From positions 1,309,501 through 1,373,500 of the forward strand of contig NZ_CP133988.1 of the NCBI RefSeq assembly GCF_031582885.1: a stretch of 64,000 nt of DNA. Reading direction: 5' to 3'. A model generated the notes under the pieces. It was not told where the DNA came from. It ran no database searches and was given only the letters and a program-made list of their open reading frames with translations. Within the stretch, counting starts at the first letter, position 1. Each line of letters opens with the position of its first letter. Shown here in pieces: positions 35,872-44,313 of this stretch. A program made the position numbers and the translations under genes. The stretch comes from Streptococcus parasanguinis. GTDB taxonomy: Bacteria; Bacillota; Bacilli; Lactobacillales; Streptococcaceae.

Positions 35872-36474
35872 ATGTTTAAGTGGATAAGACCCCTGATTGG
35901 CATGGTGATCGTTTTATTTATTTTATTAGTGATCCTGTTGGTTCCTGGATCAATTCCTGAAGGGGAGCAGCTGAGAAATGTGCAGGCAGGGAGTTCTTTG
36001 ATTGAGCTGGCTCAAAATGCAGTTTCAAACGCTTCTGTGAGCACCGAAGGGCTCTCAACTGAGCTAAGTCTCAATTCTGTGCAATTGAGTCAGGTCGTCA
36101 AAACAAGTGCTGGATCCGCCCTTGACAATTCTGACTATCAAAAGATGGCACTAGGAATGGATGGCAATGACCTTCACGTCAAAGTTCCTGTATCATTAGG
36201 GCCAGTTGATAGCTATCTAGATTTAACCATGACTGGTCAAGTCGAAAACAATGTCATGAATTTGACCGTGACCGGTGCTAAATTAGGGAAAATGCCTATT
36301 CCAAAATTCTTGGTTCTCAACTATTTGAAGGATCAATCCAATCAAAATGGAGGCGGCTTTACAGTGAATGGTGATCAAATCACCCTTGAGATCCCTCAAG
36401 CAGGCTATAGTATCTCAAAAGCGAGAGTGGAAAATGGCAATGCGAAGGTAACCGTTAGTATCTCCTTGTTTTAA
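35872..36474 (+). CDS. YpmS-family membrane-anchored protein (DUF2140)
   Basis: 200 residues. One N-terminal membrane helix (residues 7-28, IGMVIVLFILLVILLVPG) and an extracellular beta-rich domain of YpmS/DUF2140 type, ending with a run of alternating strands. Family members are often paired with lipases or thioesterase-like proteins in Firmicutes; function unsettled. Good ribosome-binding site CGGAGGAG. cutC follows after 21 bp. Confidence 0.78.
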   Translation: MFKWIRPLIGMVIVLFILLVILLVPGSIPEGEQLRNVQAGSSLIELAQNAVSNASVSTEGLSTELSLNSVQLSQVVKTSAGSALDNSDYQKMALGMDGNDLHVKVPVSLGPVDSYLDLTMTGQVENNVMNLTVTGAKLGKMPIPKFLVLNYLKDQSNQNGGGFTVNGDQITLEIPQAGYSISKARVENGNAKVTVSISLF

Positions 36475-36495
36475 GTCTTTGTAATTGGAGTTGTC

Positions 36496-37131
36496 ATGCT
36501 TGTCTTTGAATTTTGTGCAGAGAATTTAACTTATATTGATAAGGCGATTGCTGCTGGGGCAGGTCGCATTGAACTGTGCGACAACCTGGCAGTAGGCGGG
36601 ACCACACCGAGTATAGGTGTGATCAATGAAGCAATCAAACTGACAAGAGCGAAGTCTGTGGATCTATGTGTGATCATTCGGCCCCGTGGTGGAGATTTTG
36701 TCTACACTGATCTGGAAGTCGAAGCTATGCTGACGGATATTCGTGCTGCGAAAGAAATAGGGGTTACTTGTTTTGTTCTGGGTGCGCTGACGAGCGATCG
36801 AAAGTTGGACCAGAAGGTCATGCAGCTTTTACTAGCAGCCTGTGGAGAGGCAGAGGTGGTCTTTCATATGGCCTTTGATGAGTTAGCTCATACAGATCAG
36901 CTAGAAGCGATTGAGTGGCTTTCTGATCAGGGTGTGGCCCGCATTTTAACACGAGGTGGAAATCCAGGTGACCCACTAGAGCAACGTTTTGCCCACTATC
37001 ATCGTTTATTAGCTGCGGCTAAGGGAAAGATTCAGATCCTGCCAGGTGGGGGTGTGACCCTTGACAATCGTCAGCTCTTTTTGGAGCAATTGGGTGTTTG
37101 TCAACTGCATGGCACGCGCATCGTGTTTTAA
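36496..37131 (+). CDS. cutC: CutC-family protein
   Basis: 211 residues with the CutC TIM-barrel pattern: FEFCAENLTYIDKAIAAGAGRIELCDNL split over residues 4-31, IIRPRGGDFVY near 60-70, and HMAFDELAH near 125-133. Named for copper homeostasis in other bacteria, though a direct copper role is disputed; it may be a metal-dependent hydrolase. Preceded by GGAG at the right distance from the ATG. Confidence 0.88.
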   Translation: MLVFEFCAENLTYIDKAIAAGAGRIELCDNLAVGGTTPSIGVINEAIKLTRAKSVDLCVIIRPRGGDFVYTDLEVEAMLTDIRAAKEIGVTCFVLGALTSDRKLDQKVMQLLLAACGEAEVVFHMAFDELAHTDQLEAIEWLSDQGVARILTRGGNPGDPLEQRFAHYHRLLAAAKGKIQILPGGGVTLDNRQLFLEQLGVCQLHGTRIVF

Positions 37132-37177
37132 AGAAGAAACGATCACTGCTTGAAGTAGTTTTGAAGATCCGTTATCA

Positions 37178-37206
37178 AGGTTGGGGACGTTGTTTCCAGC
37201 CTCTTC
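37178..37206 (+). terminator. Weak hairpin after cutC
   Basis: AGGTTGGGGA / TTTCCAGCCT with mismatches and a short CTCTTCT tail; resembles the GGTTGGGAC hairpins at the ends of the repeats in this window. Confidence 0.35.
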
Positions 37207-37234
37207 TAGTGCAAAAATGAATAAGGGAGAGAAA

Positions 37235-37900
37235 ATGTTTTTAGAGCATTATTTTGACCGATACACCTTTCAGCCAGAAAAGGGATTGGCTTACGGATTT
37301 GAAAAGAGAGGGGCAGGCTATGAGTACCAGTGTCCCGTCTTATCGGACTCTTTTCTCTTAAAGGTCCGTGTCTGCGACCAGAAGATATCTTTTCAGGTCT
37401 ATGATCAGGATACAGGGGACGAGTATATCCAGATCCATCAGGAACAGCTACAAGGAAATTTCGTTGGCCAAGTCAGAGAAGCTTGTCAGGAAAGTCTTGC
37501 AAGGATTCGCCAAGCTTGTTTTGAGGTAGAGAAATTTCTCTATCCTCAAGCCAAGCGTCTCATGGCCTATATCTCTCTGTACTATCAGGGAACGATTGAG
37601 TATTTGTGGGAGAGATCTCCAGAATCTGGTGCCATTCGCCACCGAGACACCCTCAAGTGGTATGGTGTCTTTATGACCATTGATTGGAAAAAACTAGATG
37701 CTGGCAAGTCTGGGAAAATAGAAGTTTTGAATGTTAAGTCTGATCAAGTAGCCCGTTTCATCCAGCAGAAGGGGATTTATCCAGCTTTTCATATGAATAA
37801 AAAATATTGGGTGAGTATCCCCTTAGATGGAACAATTGCTGATGAGGAGTTGTTTGCTCTAGTGGATAGTAGTTGGCAACTCACAAAAAAGGGGAAATAA
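37235..37900 (+). CDS. MmcQ/YjbR-family protein
   Basis: 221 residues from the ATG at 37235, preceded by AAGGGAGAG; further upstream in-frame starts at 37181 and 37217 lack such a site. The C-terminal part (about 115-215) has the MmcQ/YjbR (double-wing) pattern: KWYGVFMTIDWKKL and later HMNKKYWVSIPLDGTI. Usually called DNA-binding, but the biochemical role is unproven. It ends 1 bp before the ABC exporter gene, so they share a transcript. Confidence 0.75.
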   Translation: MFLEHYFDRYTFQPEKGLAYGFEKRGAGYEYQCPVLSDSFLLKVRVCDQKISFQVYDQDTGDEYIQIHQEQLQGNFVGQVREACQESLARIRQACFEVEKFLYPQAKRLMAYISLYYQGTIEYLWERSPESGAIRHRDTLKWYGVFMTIDWKKLDAGKSGKIEVLNVKSDQVARFIQQKGIYPAFHMNKKYWVSIPLDGTIADEELFALVDSSWQLTKKGK

Positions 37901-37901
37901 G

Positions 37902-39656
37902 ATGAATCTGTTGAGGAAATTATCTTGGTTTTTTAATTTAGAGAAGAAGCGATACTTGATCGGGATAGGGGCCTTGATCTTGGTTAGCTTTTTAAATCTC
38001 ATTCCTCCAAGAATCATGGGCCTTGTGATCGATTTGATCGATAAAAGAAAGCTGACACTGGGGCAGTTAGTTATGGATATTGCCCTTTTGGTCCTCGCAG
38101 CTCTAGCCATGTATGGCCTTCGTTTTGTCTGGAGACGCTATATTTTTGGAACGGCTAATAAGTTGGCTCGAATCTTGCGTTACCGTTTGTTTCAGCAATT
38201 TACGCTCATGTCTCCGTCTTTTTATCAGCGTTATCGGACAGGGGATCTCATGGCCCATGCTACTAATGATATCAATGCGGTAACCATGTTTGCTGGTGGC
38301 GGGGTTATGTCTGCAGTGGATGCTTCCGTGACAGCCTTGGTGACCTTAGTCAGCATGTTTTTCATGATTGATTGGCGCTTAACCCTCTTGGCTATTTTGC
38401 CTCTACCGGTTATGGTGGTAGTGACTTCCGCCATTGGACGCAAAAACCACAAAGCCTTCAAAGAGGCCCAAGAAGGCTTCTCAGAGCTGAACAACTTTGT
38501 CCAGGAATCCGTATCAGGAGTCAAAGTGACCAAATCCTTTGGCTTTCAGGCAGATGAGATTCAGGCTTTTGAAAAAACCAATCAAATGGTCTTTTCAAAG
38601 AATATGACTTCAGCCGGTTACAATGCTTTGTTTGATCCGACCACTCTTCTTTTTGTCGGTCTCTCCTATGTCTTGACGCTCTACTTCGGGGGGCTATTTG
38701 TTCAGGAAGGGAGCCTGACGGTTGGACAAATCGTAACCTTTATTACCTATCTCAATATGCTCGTCTGGCCCCTTCAAGCTATGGGCTTCTTGTTTAATAT
38801 TAGTCAGCGGGCTAGCGTCTCTTATGATCGGATTGAGACACTTTTAGCAGAAATACCTGATATCCAAGATCCAAGTCAACCAGTCACAGACATCCAAAAC
38901 GGCGATCTGGAATATGACATTAAAGAATTCGCCTATGAGAAAGAGCCTGTCCTTAAAAAGGTAGCCTTTCATTTAGAAAAAGGGCAAACCCTTGGGATTG
39001 TTGGTCCAACTGGATCTGGAAAGACCACCTTGTTGCGTCTCTTGCTTAGAGAGCACGACTTGGAGCAGGGAGATATCTTGCTCAATGGAATCTCTATCAA
39101 AGACTATCGTTTAGAAGATCTTCGAAGCTTGATCGGCTATGTCCCTCAGGATCAGATCCTTTTTGCCATGACCATTCGTGAGAATGTAGCTTTTTCAGAT
39201 CCACAGATCGAGGAAGAAGAGGTGATGAAGGCTCTGAGAACTTGTGGAGTCTATGAGGATATTCTGGTCATGCCAGACCAGATGGAGACAGTGTTAGGAG
39301 AGAGAGGGGTCTCTCTTTCTGGCGGGCAAAAGCAACGGATTGCCATGAGTCGAGCATTGGTCATGAATCCTGAGATCTTGATTCTGGATGATTCCCTGTC
39401 TGCAGTAGATGCTAAAACGGAGCACCAAATCATTGAAAATATGAAGCTAGAACGCAAGGGGAAAACAACGATCATTACAGCCCACCGCCTATCAGCGATC
39501 GTTCATGCGGATTTGATTCTGGTAATGGAGAATGGACAGATCAAGGAGCGCGGAAATCACGAGGAATTAATGGCTCAAAAAGGTTGGTACTATGAAACCT
39601 ACCAAGCCCAACAATTATCAGAAGAAATGGAGGGAAAGCTGAATGAAAACATCTGA
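37902..39656 (+). CDS. ABC exporter half, YheI/LmrC-like
   Basis: 584 residues: six-helix exporter domain (about 1-310), then an ABC ATPase. Walker A GPTGSGKTTLL near 368-378, signature LSGGQKQR near 470-477, Walker B ILILDDSLSAVD near 490-501. The usual catalytic glutamate after Walker B is aspartate (DDS), so this subunit provides the degenerate ATP site of a heterodimer. Overlaps its partner by 14 bp. Such pairs export drugs or peptides; substrate unknown. Confidence 0.88.
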   Translation: MNLLRKLSWFFNLEKKRYLIGIGALILVSFLNLIPPRIMGLVIDLIDKRKLTLGQLVMDIALLVLAALAMYGLRFVWRRYIFGTANKLARILRYRLFQQFTLMSPSFYQRYRTGDLMAHATNDINAVTMFAGGGVMSAVDASVTALVTLVSMFFMIDWRLTLLAILPLPVMVVVTSAIGRKNHKAFKEAQEGFSELNNFVQESVSGVKVTKSFGFQADEIQAFEKTNQMVFSKNMTSAGYNALFDPTTLLFVGLSYVLTLYFGGLFVQEGSLTVGQIVTFITYLNMLVWPLQAMGFLFNISQRASVSYDRIETLLAEIPDIQDPSQPVTDIQNGDLEYDIKEFAYEKEPVLKKVAFHLEKGQTLGIVGPTGSGKTTLLRLLLREHDLEQGDILLNGISIKDYRLEDLRSLIGYVPQDQILFAMTIRENVAFSDPQIEEEEVMKALRTCGVYEDILVMPDQMETVLGERGVSLSGGQKQRIAMSRALVMNPEILILDDSLSAVDAKTEHQIIENMKLERKGKTTIITAHRLSAIVHADLILVMENGQIKERGNHEELMAQKGWYYETYQAQQLSEEMEGKLNENI

Positions 39657-41397
39657 AGCTCATGTTATGAAGCGGCTCTTGACTTACATGTGGCGTTATA
39701 AATGGCTAACAGCCCTAGCCTTAGCCTTTACCTTCCTAACTAGTCTGTTATTGACGGCGATCCCTCTTGCAGCCCGCTGGTATATTGACCACCTAGTGGA
39801 TCCAACAGAAACAGACTCACCAGTTCTGACAGCTTTTCAGTTTTTGATTCTCTACTATGGGTTATTCATTGGGCGTGTGCTGGCAACTTACCTGAGCCAG
39901 TTAACCTTTGCGCGTGTATCCAATTCTATCGTAAGAGACATCCGTCTAGATATTTTCCAAAATCTTCAAAGGCTGGGCATGTCCTTTTATGACCAGACAG
40001 CAGCAGGTTCAATTGTTTCGCGGGTGACCAATGATACCCAGGCAGTCGCAGATATGTTTTCTACGGTCTTTTCAAGCCTGGTTTCATCCTTTTTACTCTT
40101 TCTAGTCACCCTAGTAACCATGTTTAGCTTGGACTGGCATTTGACCATTTGGATCCTGCCTTTTCTTCCCATCATTTGGTTTTCCATCCGTCTCTATCGC
40201 AAGTTATCCAATCGCTTGGTCAAGATGACCCGACAAAAATTATCAGATATCAATGTGAAATTATCGGAATCCATTGAAGGAATGCGGATCGTCCAGGCCT
40301 TTCGTCAAGGAAAGCGCTTGACGGATGAATTCGAACAGATTAATGGGGAACATTTGGATTACGCCAACCGATCTGTGGATGTCAATTCCCTCTTTTTGAG
40401 GCCAGCTATGACCCTGTTACAGGTTCTGGCTTATGCGGTTATTCTAACCTTTTTCGGCCTAAATTGGCAGTCCTCTGGCTTTACAGCAGGACTTATCTAT
40501 GCCTTTATCCAGTATGTTAGTCAGCTTTTCCAGCCCTTGATTGATGTCACTCAAAATTTTGCAACCTTGCAGACCTCAACCATTTCTGCAGGTCGTGTCT
40601 TTGAAATGATGGATCGAGACGACTATGAGCCCAAGCAAGCTGGTAGCCTGAAAGAAATTGAGCGGGGGGATATTCGTTTTGAGCATGTATCTTTTTCTTA
40701 TGATGGCAAACGGGATGTCCTAAAAGAGATCTCCTTTGAGGTCAAAAACGGACAAACCATCGCTTTTGTTGGCCATACTGGTTCTGGTAAATCCTCTATT
40801 ATCAATCTCTTCATGCGGTTTTATGAATTTGATCGTGGCCAGATCTTGATTGATGGACAGGATATCAAGGACTACAGCCAGGAAGCCTTGCGCAAGTCCA
40901 TTGGTCTAGTGTTGCAGGAACCCTTCCTATATCATGGAACCATTGCTTCTAATATCCGGATGTACCATGAAGAACTGACAGATGAGGAAATCCGACAAGC
41001 AGCCGCATTTGTGGATGTAGCAGACTTTATTGAGAGTCTACCTGGTGGCTATGATCATCCGGTAACAGAGCGGGGTTCTACCTTATCGACCGGTCAGCGT
41101 CAGCTTCTGGCTTTTGCCCGGACCATTGCTGCTCAGCCTAAGATCCTCATTTTGGATGAGGCCACTGCCAATATCGACCAAGAGACGGAAGAGATGATCC
41201 AAAACTCTCTGAAGAAGATGCGCCAAGGGCGGACAACCATTGCCATTGCTCATCGCCTTTCTACCATCCAAGATGCCGATTGCATCTATGTTCTAGATAA
41301 GGGAAAAATCATCGAATCGGGCAATCACGACCAACTCATTGCTCTAGGAGGAACGTATAAGAAAATGTATGACCTCCAGGCTGGTATGATGAAATAA
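39643..41397 (+). CDS. ABC exporter half, YheH/LmrD-like
   Basis: 584 residues, same architecture as its partner. Walker A GHTGSGKSSII near 378-388, signature altered to LSTGQRQ near 480-486, Walker B ILILDEATANID with the catalytic glutamate intact. The combination (intact glutamate here, canonical LSGGQ in the partner) gives one good composite ATP site, as in known asymmetric heterodimers. GGAGG lies 8 bp before the ATG, inside the preceding gene. Confidence 0.88.
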   Translation: MKTSEAHVMKRLLTYMWRYKWLTALALAFTFLTSLLLTAIPLAARWYIDHLVDPTETDSPVLTAFQFLILYYGLFIGRVLATYLSQLTFARVSNSIVRDIRLDIFQNLQRLGMSFYDQTAAGSIVSRVTNDTQAVADMFSTVFSSLVSSFLLFLVTLVTMFSLDWHLTIWILPFLPIIWFSIRLYRKLSNRLVKMTRQKLSDINVKLSESIEGMRIVQAFRQGKRLTDEFEQINGEHLDYANRSVDVNSLFLRPAMTLLQVLAYAVILTFFGLNWQSSGFTAGLIYAFIQYVSQLFQPLIDVTQNFATLQTSTISAGRVFEMMDRDDYEPKQAGSLKEIERGDIRFEHVSFSYDGKRDVLKEISFEVKNGQTIAFVGHTGSGKSSIINLFMRFYEFDRGQILIDGQDIKDYSQEALRKSIGLVLQEPFLYHGTIASNIRMYHEELTDEEIRQAAAFVDVADFIESLPGGYDHPVTERGSTLSTGQRQLLAFARTIAAQPKILILDEATANIDQETEEMIQNSLKKMRQGRTTIAIAHRLSTIQDADCIYVLDKGKIIESGNHDQLIALGGTYKKMYDLQAGMMK

Positions 41398-41402
41398 GGA
41401 CA

Positions 41403-41438
41403 AACAAGGTCTAAATGCAAATTTAACCTTGTTTTTCT
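41403..41438 (+). terminator. Terminator after the ABC exporter
   Basis: AACAAGGT...TAAAT and ATTTA...ACCTTGTT (41403-41433) with a 4-nt loop and one bulge, then T-rich sequence. Confidence 0.8.
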
Positions 41439-41489
41439 TCTTTGAAAGCTGTAAAATAAAGAAAAGAACAGAAAAAGGGAGCATACACC

Positions 41490-41738
41490 ATGTCAAACGA
41501 TCTGATCCTGATGGGAGTTGTCATTGTCTTATTTGGACTCTATTTCACTCTTCAAGTCGAGCTTAATAAAGTCAGAAATCAATTCACCCACTATCTTCTA
41601 AAACCAGGTAGTATTTCCAAGGAACAAAGAGAGAAGTACCTCAAAGAACCAGAGATGGAAGCGATTCGCCTGATTCGTCTCGATTATCGGATCGGCCTTC
41701 AAAATGCCAAACTGATCTATGAGCAATTGAAGAAATAA
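41490..41738 (+). CDS. Small membrane-anchored protein of unknown function
   Basis: 82 residues. One hydrophobic helix near the N-terminus (LILMGVVIVLFGLYFTL, residues 5-21), then a charged, helical cytoplasmic or surface part (LRPG-like loop, EQREKYLKEPEMEAIRLIR). Ribosome-binding site AAAGGGAG is good and a bidirectional terminator follows at once, so the gene looks real. Not recognised as a named family. Confidence 0.65.
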   Translation: MSNDLILMGVVIVLFGLYFTLQVELNKVRNQFTHYLLKPGSISKEQREKYLKEPEMEAIRLIRLDYRIGLQNAKLIYEQLKK

Positions 41739-41739
41739 G

Positions 41740-41775
41740 AAAGACCCTCGTATAGTCTATACGAGGGTTTCTCTT
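41740..41775. terminator. Bidirectional terminator between convergent genes
   Basis: ACCCTCGTATA / TATACGAGGGT (41744-41754, 41758-41768) with A-rich left and T-rich right flanks. The stop codon of the minus-strand MocR-like gene (41757) lies in the loop. Confidence 0.9.
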
Positions 41776-43046
41776 TCAAAAAAAGGCGTAAGCTTTGGTA
41801 AAACATTGGCCACATCTGCCGATTTGATCTTGGCGAGTTGATAAGGACAAGTAGTAATGTAGGCTGCTTCAAAGAAATCAAGCGGGAGTCCACTGTGTTT
41901 TAAGGCAGCGAGGGATTGAACTTGTCTGAGTTCTAGAAGGATCCCATCGTGGGTCAGGGTCAGATGAGGGAGAAGAGAAGACTGATCCATCAAGGTCTTT
42001 AGACTAGCTTCTTCCTCTTTTTTTCTGGCTAGGAGTCGCTTTTTATTGGTCAGATACATACCGTTATCAATGTAGAGACTCAAGGCCTTTTGCATGATCA
42101 GATTGCTATCATAGTCCAGAATCGTCTTATAGGTTAAGACCGGCTTTAGAAGGTCTTGGGGAAGGATCATGGAAGTGATGCGAAGAGCAGAAAAGAGATT
42201 GGTCGAAAAAGATTTGATGTAGATCACCCGGTTCTTTTGATCCAAATAATGAAAAGATGGAGCATTACTGCCATCAAGATCTCCCAAATAGTCGTCCTCA
42301 ACAAGGTAGACATCATATTGGTCAGCTAGTTGCAAGATCGCTTCTTTTTGCTTGGTAGAATAGCTATGACCGAGCGGATAGTGAAAACGGGGGATCGTGT
42401 AGAAGAATTTGATATGGCCACTTTTGAAAATCTCCTCAAGTTCTTCGAGATCAATCCCCGTTAAATTACGTTGAATGGTACGGTAGGCAAGTCGCTGCGA
42501 ATCTAAGAGTTGGTTCATCCGATGATAAGTCGGTTGCTCGATCAAGATCTGCGATCTTTTATTGGGAAAGTCAATCTGGCTGAGGATATTGAGCGCCTGC
42601 TGGGTACCAGCAGTCAAAACAATCTGATCCGCAGTCGTATAAATACTTTCTTCCTTTAATAAGCCTTGAATCGATTGGCGTACTTCGAGTAAGCCTGCTT
42701 GGTCCGAAAAGTTATTAAAGAGATAATTCTCCCGACCAATCAAGGTTTCATTGATACAGGTCCGGAAGTCCTCGAAAGCCTGGTTGCGGTCTTTCTCTAA
42801 TTTTAGTGGAATATCCTCATGTCGATCAGGTTCTTGCTCCAAAACATAGTAGCCACTCTGAGGCTTAGCATAGAGGAAGTGCTGGTAAGTCAAGTCCAGC
42901 AAGGCACGTTGCACCGTGTCCTTACTACAAGAAAATTGACTAGCTAACTGGCGAACAGAAGGAATTTTTTGTCCAGTTTCCAGTTCTCCATCTTGAATAG
43001 CTTCTTTTAAGAAATCGATAATTTGTTGGTATTTGCTCGTCTTCAT
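41757..43046 (-). CDS. MocR-like GntR/aminotransferase regulator, PLP lysine apparently missing
   Basis: 429 residues from the ATG complement at 43046; an ATG at 43061 is possible but sits about 7 bp from the likely transcription start with no ribosome-binding site. N-terminal GntR winged helix (about 5-70: PSVRQLASQFSCSKDTVQRAL), then a fold-type-I aminotransferase domain (TAGTQQALNIL near 145-155, LVEDDYLGDLDG near 256-267). In MocR proteins a lysine in an SFSKxLxPGLR motif binds PLP; here the segment reads SFSTNLFSALR, with Thr at that position. Either the regulator works without covalent PLP or a nearby lysine (IKSFS) substitutes. Target genes unknown. Confidence 0.8.
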   Translation of the reverse strand: MKTSKYQQIIDFLKEAIQDGELETGQKIPSVRQLASQFSCSKDTVQRALLDLTYQHFLYAKPQSGYYVLEQEPDRHEDIPLKLEKDRNQAFEDFRTCINETLIGRENYLFNNFSDQAGLLEVRQSIQGLLKEESIYTTADQIVLTAGTQQALNILSQIDFPNKRSQILIEQPTYHRMNQLLDSQRLAYRTIQRNLTGIDLEELEEIFKSGHIKFFYTIPRFHYPLGHSYSTKQKEAILQLADQYDVYLVEDDYLGDLDGSNAPSFHYLDQKNRVIYIKSFSTNLFSALRITSMILPQDLLKPVLTYKTILDYDSNLIMQKALSLYIDNGMYLTNKKRLLARKKEEEASLKTLMDQSSLLPHLTLTHDGILLELRQVQSLAALKHSGLPLDFFEAAYITTCPYQLAKIKSADVANVLPKLTPFFERETLV

Positions 43047-43050
43047 TCCG

Positions 43051-43080
43051 ACTGTCCCCATACAGTTTTTTTCTATTGTA
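43051..43080 (-). promoter_or_regulatory. Probable promoter and operator of the MocR-like gene
   Basis: Minus-strand TACAAT (43080-43075) and, directly after the expected start site, the inverted repeat ACTGT-N6-ACAGT (43051-43066). The repeat could be an autoregulatory operator. Confidence 0.4.
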
Positions 43081-43093
43081 CAGAAAAAATCAC

Positions 43094-43117
43094 AAAAAAA
43101 CCACTCATAAGAGTGGT
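43094..43117 (-). terminator. Terminator after hlyIII
   Basis: On the minus strand CCACTC, short loop, GAGTGG then seven T (arms 43101-43106 and 43111-43116). Confidence 0.85.
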
Positions 43118-43124
43118 GAGCGTA

Positions 43125-43772
43125 TTACATAAAGTATACAATCGCTAAATACTGAAGAGCAGAAGCTGCAAGGATGAAGAGGTGCCAAATCATGTGGAAG
43201 TATGGTTTTTTCTTAGCATAAAAGCCAGCTCCAACCGTGTAGCACAGACCGCCCATGAGCATGAGACCCCAGAAGATCGGATTGGTTTGGCTAACGATTT
43301 GGGGAATAATAAAGATGACCAACCAGCCCATGATCAAGTAAAGAGCCAGACTGAATTTTTCATTGACTTTTTTGGCAAAGATTTTGTAGAGAATACCAAA
43401 GAAGGTGGTTCCCCATTGGATCAAAATAATGCTGTAGCCCATCCAGTTGTTCATCAAGGTAAGGACAACTGGCGTGTAACTGCCTGCGATCGCAATGTAG
43501 ATCATGGAATGGTCGATAATGCGAAGCACATACTTTTGAGGAGAATCATAAGACATAGCATGGTAGATAGTCGAAGACAGAAACATCAAAAATAGGCTAA
43601 CGACAAAAATAGAAGTCCCAAAAGCGCTAAGAAGACCGTGCTGCTCAAAGCTGTAGACTGCTGAGATCGGAAGCAGGATGAGCATAAGGAGGGCTCCAAC
43701 AGCGTGGGTTACACTATTTGCGATCTCCTCACCAAAAGATAATTTTTTACTTAGTTTCATGGTATAATTCAT
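43125..43772 (-). CDS. Hemolysin III/PAQR-family membrane protein
   Basis: 215 residues with seven membrane segments. Conserved motifs of the YqfA/HlyIII group: GEEIANSVTHAVGA near 13-26, SSTIYHAMSY near 66-75 and HMIWHLFILAAS near 193-204; the histidines form the presumed zinc site. Function is unresolved (membrane fluidity or transport). AAGGAGGA 8 bp before the first ATG supports this start over the ATG five codons later. Starts inside the preceding DUF1836 gene (26-bp overlap). Confidence 0.85.
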   Translation of the reverse strand: MNYTMKLSKKLSFGEEIANSVTHAVGALLMLILLPISAVYSFEQHGLLSAFGTSIFVVSLFLMFLSSTIYHAMSYDSPQKYVLRIIDHSMIYIAIAGSYTPVVLTLMNNWMGYSIILIQWGTTFFGILYKIFAKKVNEKFSLALYLIMGWLVIFIIPQIVSQTNPIFWGLMLMGGLCYTVGAGFYAKKKPYFHMIWHLFILAASALQYLAIVYFM

Positions 43773-44214
43773 CAGTTTCTTCCTCCTTGTTTGCTGGTTG
43801 TATATAGGATAAGGTTTCTAGATAAAGTTGAACTGTCTGACAGGCAGAGCGAATAATGGGAGCGATTGGATCTTTTTGCTCATTGAGATAAGCGACAAAG
43901 CTATTATAGAGAAGATCTGAGCTCGCCTGGTCCTGCAAGAAGTTTAAGGTAGAAGCGATCTCCTGAATAGAAAAGACCGTTTTTAAGGTTGTAATAGCGA
44001 TCAAGCGAGCCACCTGTCTACGCTGGTATTTCTTCTTATCTGGTTTTTCGACATAGCCATGTTTTACGTAATTGTTGATCATGGCAGCCGTCAAGCCCTT
44101 GTCAGAAGAAGAGAGAACAGGTGCACAGGTTTTATTGACATAAAGTAGGACCTGATCGAGATAGAGGTCTAGCTCAGGTAGTTGCTCCCACGTTGGATAG
44201 GAAAAAGTGGACAC
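43747..44214 (-). CDS. DUF1836 protein, putative DNA-binding regulator
   Basis: 155 residues from a GTG start (ribosome-binding site AAAGGTG 9 bp upstream). DUF1836 proteins have a MerR-like helix-turn-helix core; the region KGLTAAMINNYVKHGYVEKPDKKKYQR, split across residues 39-65, fits this. Overlaps hlyIII, so the two are co-translated. A perfect palindrome lies just upstream (44233-44257), plausibly its own operator. Confidence 0.75.
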   Translation of the reverse strand: MSTFSYPTWEQLPELDLYLDQVLLYVNKTCAPVLSSSDKGLTAAMINNYVKHGYVEKPDKKKYQRRQVARLIAITTLKTVFSIQEIASTLNFLQDQASSDLLYNSFVAYLNEQKDPIAPIIRSACQTVQLYLETLSYIQPANKEEETDELYHETK

Positions 44215-44232
44215 GAAATCTTCACCTTTCTT

Positions 44233-44257
44233 TTATCTAGTTTTCATAACTAGATAA
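44233..44257. promoter_or_regulatory. Perfect palindrome between DUF1836 gene and yaaA
   Basis: TTATCTAGTT-N5-AACTAGATAA, ten-base arms without mismatch, 19 bp upstream of the DUF1836 start on the minus strand and 45 bp upstream of the yaaA promoter. No T-run on either side, so an operator is more likely than a terminator. Confidence 0.6.
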
Positions 44258-44298
44258 TAACATTAATAAAAACTCCTGTCAAGAAAATTTGAAAAATA

Positions 44299-44307
44299 TG
44301 GTACAAT
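44299..44307 (+). promoter_or_regulatory. Extended -10 promoter of yaaA; start codon at the expected +1
   Basis: TGGTACAAT with TACAAT at 44302-44307; the ATG at 44314 is 7 bp further. Confidence 0.6.
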
Positions 44308-44313
44308 AGACCT

